Positions 6,200 through 14,082 of a stretch of 21,432 nt of DNA are shown in pieces. A program made the translations under genes and the position numbers. The first letter of the stretch is position 1. Every line of letters begins with the position of its first letter. The notes beneath the pieces were generated by a model that saw only the letters and a list, made by a program, of their open reading frames with translations, was not told the origin of the DNA and ran no database searches. The DNA is from a virus. The DNA lies in IMG/VR virus record IMGVR_UViG_3300033150_000194, positions 1 to 21,432 of that record. One strand, 5' to 3'.

Positions 6200-8023
6200 A
6201 TGGCCTTCAAAGCCTTTTCCGTACTGGAAACTCGACACCCTCAATACTTTCACGATATGGCGTATTGGACGACGTGGCGGGAAGTGTATGATGGCGGTGA
6301 AGACTATACAAAGCTTTACCTAAAGAAGTTCACCGAACGTGAAACTGATGAAGATTTCTATTCACGTATGTCGATTACTCCAACACCGACGTATGCAAAG
6401 GCTGCCATCAATGATATACGTAATGCCATTTTTCAGCGTATGCGCGATATCATTCGACGTGGCGGTTCTAACGCTTACATGAAAGCTGTGGCAGGTGAAG
6501 GTGGCGGTGTTGATCTCAAAGGAAGTACCATGAATGGCTTCCTTGGCATTGATGTTTTGAAAGAAATGCTTGTCATGGGTAAAGTGGGTGTCTATGTTGA
6601 CATGCCACAACTTACGGGCCCAACTCTTGCTGATGTGGGTGGTGCTCGTCCTTACTTGTATTTGTATCAAGTTGAAGATATTTTGGCTTGGGCTATTTCC
6701 AAACCAGAAGAGCCAAGCGAGTTTCAAGCTCTACTTTTGCGTGATACAGGTATCGACTTTGCTCAACACGAGATGTACAATCTCAAACTTCCTGACAAGG
6801 AATATGAACGGTATCGTTTGATTTGGATTGATGAAGAGACAGGCTTTGTCAACATTCAATTCTATGATTCCGAATCAAACACAATTACACCCGATGGCTA
6901 CCCGTCTGATGGAACTCCAATCACTCTTGAATTACGACGGATTCCATTTGTCCTTTTCGACATTGGTGATAGTCTCTTGAAGGATGTAGCCAATCATCAG
7001 GCAGCCTTACTCAATTTAACATCAAGTGATGTAGCCTACGCTTTGAAAGCAAATTTCCCGTTCTATACCGAACAGCAAGATATGCGGGCAGTTGGCGATC
7101 ACTTGAAGCACCCTGTCAATCCAGATGGCTCAGCTTCAGCGGGTGGACAACGAGCATTTGGACGAGAAGTGCAAGTTGGTCCCACACACGGTCGAGCCTA
7201 TGATCTACGAGCAGAACGTCCTGGCTTCATTCATCCCTCACCAGAACCTTTGGAAGCTTCTTTGAAGCTTCAAGAGAAGCTTGAGGACGATATTCGGAAG
7301 TTGGTAAATCTTGCCGTAGTCAACAAGATTGGAAAACGAGCTACTTCGGCCGAAGCACTCAAGATGAGTGACCAAGGTTTGGAAGCTGGATTGTCCTTCA
7401 TTGGATTGGTATTGGAAAGTGGTGAGCGAAAGATTGCAGAACATTGGGCTGCTTATGAAGAGAAGCGACCAAAGCAGCGTAAAGTTGCCACAATTAAGTA
7501 TCCTGATCGCTACAGTCTCAAGACAGACAAGGATCGTATTGAAGAGGCGGACAAACTTGCAGAATTGATGTACACGGTCCCAGGCAACGTAGTGAAGAAA
7601 GAATTGTCGAAGAATATCGTAACAACCCTACTGGCTGGTAAGGTCAATGTTGATACACTCGACAAAATCTTCGCTGAGATTGATGCAGCCCAGTATACAA
7701 CTAGTAATCCTGAAATCATTATTCAAGCAAAAGAAGCAGGTCTTGTTGGTGAGCAGGTTGCATCAATGGCATTGGGATTCCCCGAAGACGAATACCTTCA
7801 AGCTCGTGAGGATCACGCAGCGCGAGCTAAACGTATTTTGGAAGCTCAAACATCAAGTAAACAAGAAGGTAAAAGACCAGCCGCTCGCGGTGTAGAAGAT
7901 ATTTCTATTTCCCCTGAAGAAGAAGGTAAAACTGAACGCAGAGAAGCCACAGACACAACGCTTAAAGAAACAACTAAGAAACCAGTTCGCGGCGAAGGTC
8001 GTAAAAAGCAAGAGGAGGAATAA
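6200..8023 (+). CDS. Portal protein (DUF4055-like)
   Basis: 607 residues, a normal portal size, placed directly after terminase with a strong GGAGGAAG site. The N-terminus (HPQY, then YWTTWREVYDGGEDY, then ETDEDFYSRM) matches the opening of DUF4055-type phage portals as I know them. The middle contains the stem and wing-like regions, and residues about 440-520 are helical. The last 60 residues are a charged, low-complexity tail rich in Lys/Glu. Portals form a dodecameric ring at one capsid vertex through which DNA is packaged and to which the tail attaches. Assignment rests on both position and family resemblance. Confidence 0.8.
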   Translation: MAFKAFSVLETRHPQYFHDMAYWTTWREVYDGGEDYTKLYLKKFTERETDEDFYSRMSITPTPTYAKAAINDIRNAIFQRMRDIIRRGGSNAYMKAVAGEGGGVDLKGSTMNGFLGIDVLKEMLVMGKVGVYVDMPQLTGPTLADVGGARPYLYLYQVEDILAWAISKPEEPSEFQALLLRDTGIDFAQHEMYNLKLPDKEYERYRLIWIDEETGFVNIQFYDSESNTITPDGYPSDGTPITLELRRIPFVLFDIGDSLLKDVANHQAALLNLTSSDVAYALKANFPFYTEQQDMRAVGDHLKHPVNPDGSASAGGQRAFGREVQVGPTHGRAYDLRAERPGFIHPSPEPLEASLKLQEKLEDDIRKLVNLAVVNKIGKRATSAEALKMSDQGLEAGLSFIGLVLESGERKIAEHWAAYEEKRPKQRKVATIKYPDRYSLKTDKDRIEEADKLAELMYTVPGNVVKKELSKNIVTTLLAGKVNVDTLDKIFAEIDAAQYTTSNPEIIIQAKEAGLVGEQVASMALGFPEDEYLQAREDHAARAKRILEAQTSSKQEGKRPAARGVEDISISPEEEGKTERREATDTTLKETTKKPVRGEGRKKQEEE

Positions 8024-8025
8024 CA

Positions 8026-8319
8026 ATGCTTCCAGTACGTGTAGCAAAGCAGACCCAAGAGAAACTTCAAACGGGGAGTGGGACTGCTGGCGCAACTGCT
8101 GCTGCACTCACTGATAATCCCTGGCCTGCTAATTATGGTGTCTTCATTCGGAACCATGATGGAGCAAATGCCATGTACGTTGGGAACAGTGGTGTGTCGG
8201 CAAGTAATGGTTTTCGGCTTGATGCTGGAGACGATATTTGGGTTCCAGTAGCCGATCCGAGAGAGATTTACGTCATCCGAGCTATTGCGGATGTGGCTTA
8301 CAGTTTTCTTGTGGTATAA
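8026..8319 (+). CDS. Small beta-rich virion protein
   Basis: 97 residues with a strong GAGGAGG site (8012-8018) overlapping the end of the portal gene. The pattern of an N-H-D-G-A stretch, then MYVGNSGVSASNGF, then LDAGDDIWVPV and a final hydrophobic strand is a small beta-sandwich. I have seen this in many phage structural modules as an uncharacterised protein next to the portal. It could be a decoration, head fibre or portal-associated protein. No enzyme motif. Function inferred only from location and fold pattern. Confidence 0.55.
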   Translation: MLPVRVAKQTQEKLQTGSGTAGATAAALTDNPWPANYGVFIRNHDGANAMYVGNSGVSASNGFRLDAGDDIWVPVADPREIYVIRAIADVAYSFLVV

Positions 8320-8328
8320 GATGTCATC

Positions 8329-8853
8329 ATGTACAAATATTACGGCACAATCCAAGAAGCGAATGAATACTTTGAAAACCGGCTCCATGAATGGGCTTGG
8401 AGTAATGCTCCCTCGGATGATCGACGTAAGGCTCTTATCAAGGCCACTGCTATCATTGATGCTCTCAACTTTAAGGGTGAGAAGGCGGCAGTCTACGACG
8501 TAATGTACGACGAAGATGGAGAAGAGTTGGATTGGTCTGAAGATGATATAATCGAGGCCGAATTGTCGCAGGAATTGGAGTTCCCGCGAGGCACGGACAC
8601 TGAAATTCCCGATCAAATCAAGATTGCATGCTGGGAAATTTCACACGCTCTTTTGGATGGAGTTGATCCTGACCTTGAATTGGAAAACCTGGGTGTGGTC
8701 AGCCAGGGGGTTGCCTCAGTACGAACAACTTACAATCGGAATCACACACAAATTGAACACTTGATGAATGGGATTCCAAGTGCCGCAGCATGGAGATACC
8801 TACGACCATTCTTGCGGGATACTAAGGCAATTAAACTCAGTAGGGTAGACTAA
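8329..8853 (+). CDS. DnaT-like head-tail connector/adaptor protein
   Basis: 174 residues. The sequence follows a well-recurring pattern: YGTIQEANEYFENRLHEWAW at the start, RRKALIKATAIIDALNF, an LEFPR step, IPDQIKIACWEIS, and AAWRYLRPFLRD near the end. Databases often label this family DnaT-like ssDNA-binding, but in phage late clusters it is best viewed as a helical connector or adaptor that docks below the portal. No DNA-replication gene surrounds it here, which supports the structural reading. There is no convincing ribosome site before ATG 8329, nine bases after the previous stop, so coupling to the upstream gene is likely. Confidence 0.65.
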   Translation: MYKYYGTIQEANEYFENRLHEWAWSNAPSDDRRKALIKATAIIDALNFKGEKAAVYDVMYDEDGEELDWSEDDIIEAELSQELEFPRGTDTEIPDQIKIACWEISHALLDGVDPDLELENLGVVSQGVASVRTTYNRNHTQIEHLMNGIPSAAAWRYLRPFLRDTKAIKLSRVD

Positions 8854-8873
8854 CATTTGTTAGGAGAGTTGCA

Positions 8874-9812
8874 ATGAAAGATAACTTGTACAAACTTTAC
8901 TGGTCCATGCCAATGTTTGCCTGCTACGAAGGTGAAGGTGGTGACGGTGATGGCGATGACGGTGGTGGCAGTGGTGATGGTGATGACCATGACGCTCGTC
9001 TAAAGATGGCTCAGGAAGAAGCCCAACGGGCTCAAGAAGAAGCGGAGCGAAAAGCTGCCGCTGCTCGTGAAGCTGCTGAAGAAGCTGAACGTAACCGAGC
9101 AAAGAAATTTTCGCAAGACGATTTGAATCGCTTCCTGGCTGAGGATCGTCGAAAACATCAAGAAAAGTATACAAAGCTTGAAGCTAGTTACAAGGAAATT
9201 CTAGCTGACAAAAATCTGCAAAAGGAACAGCGGGCAAAGCTAGAGGCTGAGCTTGCTGATTTGCAGAAATCGTTCCGAACAAAGGAACAGCAAGCAGAAT
9301 ATGAACGGAAGCAAGAGCGTGAACGTTTCGAGACTGAACTTGAGACGTACAAAACAGCAGCAACAAAATGGGAGAATTTGTACAAGAACTCGGTCATTGA
9401 CCGATCTCTCCAAGATGCTGCGGTGGCTGCTGAAGCGTTTAATCCTGCACAAATTGTCGGGTTACTTCGTCCAATGACAAAGATGCAGGAAAAAACAGAT
9501 GAAGCTGGTAAGCCACTGGGCGATTTTACACCTTTGATTGATTTCCCCGACATTGATGAAAAAACCGGGGAGCAAGTCATCACGTTGAGAACCCCAGAAG
9601 AAGCTGTACAACGCATGAAAGAATTGCCTGAGATGTTTGGTAATCTCTTCAAGGCAAATGTCGTCAGCGGTGTTGGCTCGGGTTCCGCAACCGGCGGCGT
9701 ACAGTCGGGTGATGGTGGTCGCATTGATCCGACAAAGCTCTCTCCTGAGCAGTATCGGAAGCTCCGCAGGGAAAACCCTGAAGCCTTGGGACTAAAGCGA
9801 CGGCCCAATTAA
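8874..9812 (+). CDS. Capsid scaffolding-like coiled-coil protein
   Basis: 312 residues. Residues about 20-42 are a Gly/Asp tract. Residues about 43-175 form a long, highly charged coiled coil rich in Glu, Ala, Lys and Gln. The C-terminal third is mixed and ends in a basic helix (LSPEQYRKLRRENP) with RR-rich tail, the type of C-terminal hook by which scaffolds hold coat protein. Position immediately before the major coat gene is the standard place for a scaffold. TTAGGAGAG precedes the ATG. No protease domain is fused. The Gly/Asp tract could bind divalent metal, which is speculative. Confidence 0.75.
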   Translation: MKDNLYKLYWSMPMFACYEGEGGDGDGDDGGGSGDGDDHDARLKMAQEEAQRAQEEAERKAAAAREAAEEAERNRAKKFSQDDLNRFLAEDRRKHQEKYTKLEASYKEILADKNLQKEQRAKLEAELADLQKSFRTKEQQAEYERKQERERFETELETYKTAATKWENLYKNSVIDRSLQDAAVAAEAFNPAQIVGLLRPMTKMQEKTDEAGKPLGDFTPLIDFPDIDEKTGEQVITLRTPEEAVQRMKELPEMFGNLFKANVVSGVGSGSATGGVQSGDGGRIDPTKLSPEQYRKLRRENPEALGLKRRPN

Positions 9813-9842
9813 AGAAAGGGGCCCGACTAATGTTGCCCGATG

Positions 9843-9875
9843 TAGGGCGACGAAAACAGTTTTTTCCTCGCCCTA
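9843..9875 (+). promoter_or_regulatory. Coat-gene leader with competing hairpins
   Basis: TAGGGCGA (9843-9850) pairs perfectly with TCGCCCTA (9868-9875), and inside it GAAAA (9852-9856) pairs with TTTTC (9862-9866) after one mismatch. Flanking segments can form exclusive alternatives: GCCC 9835-9838 with GGGC 9845-9848, and GCCCT 9870-9874 with AGGGC 9882-9886. This arrangement resembles an attenuator or a translational switch ahead of the coat gene. No T-run follows the main stem, though a six-T stretch (9860-9865) lies inside it, just downstream of the first alternative stem. Confidence 0.45.
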
Positions 9876-9916
9876 ACGAAAAGGGCTAAGTGAACCTAAA
9901 TGATAGGAGTAGCGTA

Positions 9917-11332
9917 ATGAATCTGCTCTACAGTAATCCGTCATTGGCTTGCTACGTCAATGACAATGATGCGCTGATTCCTGAGCTTTGGGCACAAGAG
10001 GGTCTTGCGATTCTCGAAGAGAGTATGGTCATGGCCCGCTTGGTCCACCGGGATTTCAGTGATGAAGTCGCCAACTTCGGCGACGTGGTAAACACTCGTC
10101 GGCCAAGCCAGTTCACGGCTGCTCGAAAGACAGACGCGGATGACGTTGTGGCCCAAGACGCAGTTACGACAAACGTGCAGGTACCCCTGAACCAGCACAT
10201 CTACGTAACCTTCACCATTAAGGACGGTGAAGCCAGTAAGTCTTTCCAAGACTTGGTAGAACTGTACCTGCAACCGGCCGCCCAGGAAATGGCAAGCTCG
10301 GTTGACCGCATTCTGTGTGGTCAGGTTCATCAGTATCTCGCCAATCGTGTTGGTCGTCTGATGGAGATGGACGCAGACAATGCGAAGAACTACCTGCTGG
10401 AAACGCGGGAGAAGATGAACGTGAACAAGGCTTACCAAGCTGGGCGTAACCTTGTTCTGTCGCCTCAATCCGAGACTGAGCTTTTGAAGACGGAACTCTT
10501 CATCAGTGCTGAGAAGCGTGGTGATGACGGAACGGCTCTTCGGGATGCCAGCCTTGGGAAGGTGTTGGGCTTCGATACCTACATGGACCAGAACGTACCT
10601 TACGTTCTGAAGGCCAGCACGGACTATGTTGACGGTGAGACACAGGAATCGGAACCCGTCAATGAAACGACCATTAACTGCCTCGTACTGAACTATGCAG
10701 CAATCGACGGTGAGTACGTGGTCATCGAAGGTGAAGGCAAGCCTCACGTGATTTCGGCTGCAACGGATGACGGCACGAACACGAACGAGATCGTTCTGGT
10801 CGAGGGCCTGGAAGAGGACGTTGCGGCCAATGCTACGGTTACAGTCTACAAGGCTTGTGAGACGGGCGCGGCTTACTCTGCAGGGTACTCAAAGTTTATC
10901 ACCTTGACTGAGCAAGGTGGTGGTGGTGGTGCTTTTGCGGTTCCGCAAGTTGGTCAAATCATATCGTTTGGTCTTGGCGCAAGTCGTCACACCTACACTA
11001 TCATCGCCGCTGAGGCTGATGGAAATGATGTCGATGTCTTGCTTGACCGCCCGCTAGAAGCGAGCCTTACTTCAGGCCAGGACGCATTCCCAGGTCCGTC
11101 TGGTTCGCTGAACTTCGCGTTTCATCGGAATGCGCTGGCACTCGTTACTCGGCCGCTGGCTCTGCCGAACACTGCTCTCGGTGTACGGTCAAGCATTGGT
11201 GCCTATAATGACGTGACCATGCGTGTGTCGATGCAGTACAACATCACGGCTCAAGGTACAATCGTAACGCTCGACCTACTTTGCGGTGTCGCGCTGCTTG
11301 ACGAAAACCTGGGTTGTGTGTTACTTGGCTAA
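9917..11332 (+). CDS. Major capsid protein, P22 coat-like
   Basis: 471 residues. ATG 9917 is chosen over the upstream in-frame GTG 9890 because TAGGAG (9904-9909) sits seven bases before it. The N-terminal part (VNTRRPSQF, then FTIKDGEASKS, LYLQPAAQEMASSVD) and the C-terminal part (ALVTRPLALP, MRVSMQYNI, TLDLLCGVALLDENLG, VLLG) match the P22-type coat family, an HK97-fold capsid protein with an extra inserted domain. Residues about 230-395 form a beta-rich insertion including a GGGGG turn. Codons end in C or G more often than in neighbouring genes, as expected for the most highly made protein. A strong terminator follows at once. Confidence 0.88.
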   Translation: MNLLYSNPSLACYVNDNDALIPELWAQEGLAILEESMVMARLVHRDFSDEVANFGDVVNTRRPSQFTAARKTDADDVVAQDAVTTNVQVPLNQHIYVTFTIKDGEASKSFQDLVELYLQPAAQEMASSVDRILCGQVHQYLANRVGRLMEMDADNAKNYLLETREKMNVNKAYQAGRNLVLSPQSETELLKTELFISAEKRGDDGTALRDASLGKVLGFDTYMDQNVPYVLKASTDYVDGETQESEPVNETTINCLVLNYAAIDGEYVVIEGEGKPHVISAATDDGTNTNEIVLVEGLEEDVAANATVTVYKACETGAAYSAGYSKFITLTEQGGGGGAFAVPQVGQIISFGLGASRHTYTIIAAEADGNDVDVLLDRPLEASLTSGQDAFPGPSGSLNFAFHRNALALVTRPLALPNTALGVRSSIGAYNDVTMRVSMQYNITAQGTIVTLDLLCGVALLDENLGCVLLG

Positions 11333-11349
11333 ACCTCCTGTTCGTAACA

Positions 11350-11379
11350 CCGGGCGGGCAACCGCTCGCCCGGTTTTTT
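11350..11379 (+). terminator. Rho-independent terminator after coat gene
   Basis: CCGGGCGGGC (11350-11359) pairs with GCTCGCCCGG (11364-11373) with one G-U pair and loop AACC, directly followed by six T residues (11374-11379). This is the clearest intrinsic terminator in the window and probably separates abundant coat mRNA from the connector and tail genes. Confidence 0.9.
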
Positions 11380-11398
11380 CTTACCTTTGGAGCGCATC

Positions 11399-11719
11399 GT
11401 GGAACTGATTTTTGCAGCATTTGGAGCCGACATGTGGACGGAGTTGATTGCCAACTTCGGCCCTCTCGTTGGTATCGTGCTGTTTTTCATCTGGCGCGAT
11501 TGGAAACGTGAAGACGCGCTTACTATGAGGGTTGAAAAACTGGAGGATTACCAACGAGATACATTGGTAAATCTCGTTGAACGTTCAACTACAGCTTTAA
11601 CACAAAATGCAGAGTGTTTAAGCTGGGTTGCACGGGTGACGGAACGACTTTGTAGTCGTTGTCCATTTGTCGAAACAAACGAAGTGCCGCAAGAGGTCAA
11701 AGATGTCGAGCGGCGTTAA
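11399..11719 (+). CDS. One-helix membrane protein, holin-like (BhlA-type pattern)
   Basis: 106 residues from GTG 11399, which has GGAG at 11389-11392 six bases upstream; a TTG at 11387 is in frame but inside that site. Residues about 14-32 (ELIANFGPLVGIVLFFIWRDW) form one transmembrane helix, followed by a charged helix (KREDALTMRVEKLEDYQR) and a C-terminal region with three cysteines. One N-terminal membrane helix then a RED-L-x-RV-x-LE helix is the pattern of BhlA/UviB-type holin-like proteins. Its place between coat terminator and connector genes is unusual for a holin, so a virion or assembly role is also possible. It overlaps the next gene by 17 bases. Confidence 0.55.
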   Translation: MELIFAAFGADMWTELIANFGPLVGIVLFFIWRDWKREDALTMRVEKLEDYQRDTLVNLVERSTTALTQNAECLSWVARVTERLCSRCPFVETNEVPQEVKDVERR

Positions 11720-12206
11720 TCGAAGCATGAATCGTTTTATCCGGCGTACATTGTATAGCCTGAAGAGGCAATACGGTGGTCGTGTGGACGTATACAAGCT
11801 TAATTCGACAGATACCGACTATGAAACTGGTGAAAAGACATATGATCGCACAATGATTACTGTGCAGAATTGCATCGTTTTACCAGTTCAAATCAAGCGA
11901 GAAGCTGTGCAAACAATCTCGCACATTTCGGCAAATAAAATGTTTGTCTATGGCGGGTCGTATGATGCTGGAACACGGACGTTTATCATCGACGCCCGAG
12001 ATTTACCTAATGATTATGAAGTCACAAACGATGACTGGCTGATTTATGATAGTCGTCGCTATGACATTAAGAGTATTAGTGAGTTTGAACAACACACTGC
12101 TTGGGTAATCATTGGTAAAGAAGTCAAAGGTGTAAAGCCAGAACAAATCTTCCATGTGAAGGTTGAGAACTGGCTTAATGTAGAACATGAAGTAGGACAA
12201 ACATAA
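11703..12206 (+). CDS. Head-tail connector / head closure protein
   Basis: 167 residues from ATG 11703, supported by AGAGG at 11692-11696. A basic N-terminal helix is followed by a small beta-barrel-like region (VDVYKL, VQNCIVLP, TFIIDARDLP, DDWLIYDSRRYDIKSI, AWVIIGKEV). The strand order and the terminal phrase of a measured quantity, loop, then Y-D-I-K-S-I is typical of head-closure/neck proteins that plug the connector. The assignment is by fold pattern and by gene order (after coat, before tail terminator and tube). Its stop shares a base with the next ATG (TAATG at 12204-12208). Confidence 0.55.
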   Translation: MSSGVNRSMNRFIRRTLYSLKRQYGGRVDVYKLNSTDTDYETGEKTYDRTMITVQNCIVLPVQIKREAVQTISHISANKMFVYGGSYDAGTRTFIIDARDLPNDYEVTNDDWLIYDSRRYDIKSISEFEQHTAWVIIGKEVKGVKPEQIFHVKVENWLNVEHEVGQT

Positions 12207-12691
12207 TGTTGGATACAAATTTGGCCCGCTGGACGATGGCATCTATTGCCGTTTATTTTAAGAACGTGGCTGATACAATCAACCTTACGTTCTTCGTAGA
12301 AGGTGTAGATGAACGAGAGCCTGATACAATGCGTCAGGAACACGCAGAATTGAGGGTTAGTGGTCCATATATTCGTGAATTGAGTCACGACTACTGGCGT
12401 GTTCACATTGACATAAACATCATACTGACGGACTACATGAAAATGTCCACAGAAGATGCTTACGACATCAATCGTTGGGGCGGTGCGTTCCTCACTGCTA
12501 TGATGGACCCAATCCCAATCTTTCGATTTGGGACTGGACCTGACGATGATGGTTCCCTAGTTGGTTGTTTAACCCAGCGGAAGGGTTTTAGTGAACCAGC
12601 GCGTCTGATCCACTTTGGTCAAGTAAGCCGTGAAGACCGAATCCGGCAGGCCGTTGTGGATGGTCGATTTGAAATGTACCTTTCGATGTAG
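12206..12691 (+). CDS. Tail terminator / tail completion-like protein
   Basis: 161 residues. The order of elements (N-terminal helix RWTMASIAVYFKN, strand LTFFVEG, LRVSGPYIRELS, DYWRVHIDINIIL, then IPIFRFGTGPDDDGS and a final FEMYLSM) recurs in phage neck clusters immediately before the tail tube gene. Proteins at this place form the ring that ends the tail tube and joins it to the head. ATG 12206 overlaps the preceding stop, so translation is coupled. No catalytic motif seen. Name given by location and pattern, not by a confirmed family match. Confidence 0.5.
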   Translation: MLDTNLARWTMASIAVYFKNVADTINLTFFVEGVDEREPDTMRQEHAELRVSGPYIRELSHDYWRVHIDINIILTDYMKMSTEDAYDINRWGGAFLTAMMDPIPIFRFGTGPDDDGSLVGCLTQRKGFSEPARLIHFGQVSREDRIRQAVVDGRFEMYLSM

Positions 12692-12701
12692 GAGTTGAAC
12701 A

Positions 12702-13460
12702 ATGGCACGAATTGAACTCCGCGATGCGACCATTCGCATTAAGGATGGTCTTAGCGGCAGTGCAACCATCTCTGAGAGTACTCCCAATGCAAGCGATACG
12801 GATGTTGATATTTTGTCACCAAACCTGAATACAACTGATACTGAATTGGTGCCAGTTGGGGCTCGGTTTACTGTCAACACCGTAAACAACACCACAACCT
12901 ACACGGTCACTGCACGTACACCGACGGACACAAGTCCGACAACAAACATTGAGTTCTCGCCAGCCTGGGGTACTGAAACTCCGGCGCAGAACGATGTAAT
13001 TACTTTCCTACCTCAACAGATTGATGTTACCATTGGTGAAGGTAATCTGACTTGGACAGAAGCCAAGGAATATGAATACCTGCTTGATCGTGGTAATCTT
13101 GACACTGTGAAGGAAGGTGATGAGCAACCTCTTGAGGTTTCGCTTGAATTTGTGTACGAGCACGTTACTACCGGAACGAGTGAATCCATCACCCCTGTCG
13201 ATGCTGTAAAAGGTATCGGTGGGGCGGATGAATGGGTTTCCAGTTCGGATGACCTGTGTGAACCGTATGCAGTGGACCTTGAGGTTCTTCACTGTGTGCC
13301 ATGTGGTAGTGATGAAGATGAGCGAATCGTCTTCCCTGACTTCCGTTACGAAAGCCTGGAGTACGATCTTGGTGAAGCCACGATTTCTGTCGGCGGTCGA
13401 TGCAATGCGAGCGATGCGATAGTGACACGTGGTGATTATGCGGATGATTGCCCGTCATAA
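12702..13460 (+). CDS. Major tail tube protein (probable)
   Basis: 252 residues, beta-rich, with TAGGAG eight bases before its ATG. It opens IELRDATIRIKDGL and closes with a typical tube-like run (DFRYESLEYDLGEATISVGGRC). Residues about 35-105 look like an inserted beta mini-domain (GARFTVNTVNNTTTYTVTA, then IEFSPAWG, then AQNDVITFLP). Five cysteines in the last third (186, 198, 201, 234, 250) include a CVPC pair, unusual for a tail tube. It is followed by a hairpin terminator and then the chaperone and tape measure, the standard order around a tube gene. Decoration or Ig-like tail protein is the alternative. Confidence 0.65.
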   Translation: MARIELRDATIRIKDGLSGSATISESTPNASDTDVDILSPNLNTTDTELVPVGARFTVNTVNNTTTYTVTARTPTDTSPTTNIEFSPAWGTETPAQNDVITFLPQQIDVTIGEGNLTWTEAKEYEYLLDRGNLDTVKEGDEQPLEVSLEFVYEHVTTGTSESITPVDAVKGIGGADEWVSSSDDLCEPYAVDLEVLHCVPCGSDEDERIVFPDFRYESLEYDLGEATISVGGRCNASDAIVTRGDYADDCPS

Positions 13461-13478
13461 TCAAAGTTGAACCTGTAT

Positions 13479-13504
13479 AGTGGGGTGGGCTAACCCACCC
13501 CACT
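13479..13504 (+). terminator. Stem-loop terminator after tail tube gene
   Basis: AGTGGGGTGGG (13479-13489) pairs perfectly with CCCACCCCACT (13494-13504) around CTAA. It is followed by TTCTTCC, a modest pyrimidine run. Probably a partial terminator that lowers expression of the chaperone and tape measure relative to the tube. Confidence 0.75.
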
Positions 13505-13536
13505 TTCTTCCACCTTGTAAGAGGGAGAATGAAAAG

Positions 13537-14082
13537 ATGAGAATTGGTGGTGTAGAAGTCAAAGGTCCGAATGAAGAAGTTCTTGTCCTTCCTCGATTGG
13601 CTGGCGACATTGTGATTAAGGCTCAAGCTGTTACAGACATGAGCGAATTTGAAAAGCTTGTTCCTGAACCAAAACCGCCTGGGAAGCTCACGAAAGATGG
13701 TTGGGTTCCCCAGCTAAAAGACGAGACATATCGGCAAAAACTTGCTAACTACAATGAGCAACGATTTGCCTACATGGTTCTCCGATCATTGGAGCCAAGT
13801 GAGATCGAATGGGAAACCGTCGTACTTGACAATCCAAAGACTTGGAAGAACTGGGATCAAGAGTTGCGTGAGGCTGGTTTCTCTGATGTAGAAGTCAACC
13901 GTATTGTCGTCTGCGTAATGCAGGCAAATGCACTGGATGAACGTAAGTTGAAGGAAGCTCGTGAGCTTTTTCTACTTGGGAAGGCGGAGGAATCAAACGA
14001 ATCCTCTGGCCTCCCAACAGAACCGGAGAATACGCAATCTGGCGAGCCTGTGAACGAGTTGGAGTCCGACCCCCAAGAGTAA
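13537..14082 (+). CDS. Tail assembly chaperone (gpG-like), short form
   Basis: 181 residues from ATG 13537, with GGGAG at 13523-13527. The frame is open further upstream through the terminator hairpin, but that part is not believable coding sequence. Residues 1-155 are a compact domain ending in helices (ELREAGFSDVEVNRIVVCVMQANALDERKL); the last 30 residues are a Ser/Pro/Glu/Asn-rich linker. Location between tube and tape measure, size, and this linker ending near a slippery site are the standard signs of the lambda-G type chaperone, which coats the tape measure during tail assembly. The -1 frame beyond it is open and conserved-looking (see the extension entry). Confidence 0.65.
   Translation: MRIGGVEVKGPNEEVLVLPRLAGDIVIKAQAVTDMSEFEKLVPEPKPPGKLTKDGWVPQLKDETYRQKLANYNEQRFAYMVLRSLEPSEIEWETVVLDNPKTWKNWDQELREAGFSDVEVNRIVVCVMQANALDERKLKEARELFLLGKAEESNESSGLPTEPENTQSGEPVNELESDPQE

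Noticed and set aside
7846-8616. 256-codon open frame on the - strand across the portal end and following genes
   Set aside because: Lies antisense to three well-supported genes, has no convincing ribosome site or family features, and its sequence is Ser/Ile/Arg-rich as expected for a shadow frame.
9941-10747. 268-codon open frame on the - strand inside the coat gene
   Set aside because: Antisense to the strongly supported coat gene; the long open stretch follows from its codon bias. No protein family pattern.
11314-11511. 65-codon open frame across the terminator after the coat gene
   Set aside because: It runs through the terminator stem and overlaps both neighbours out of frame; no ribosome site.
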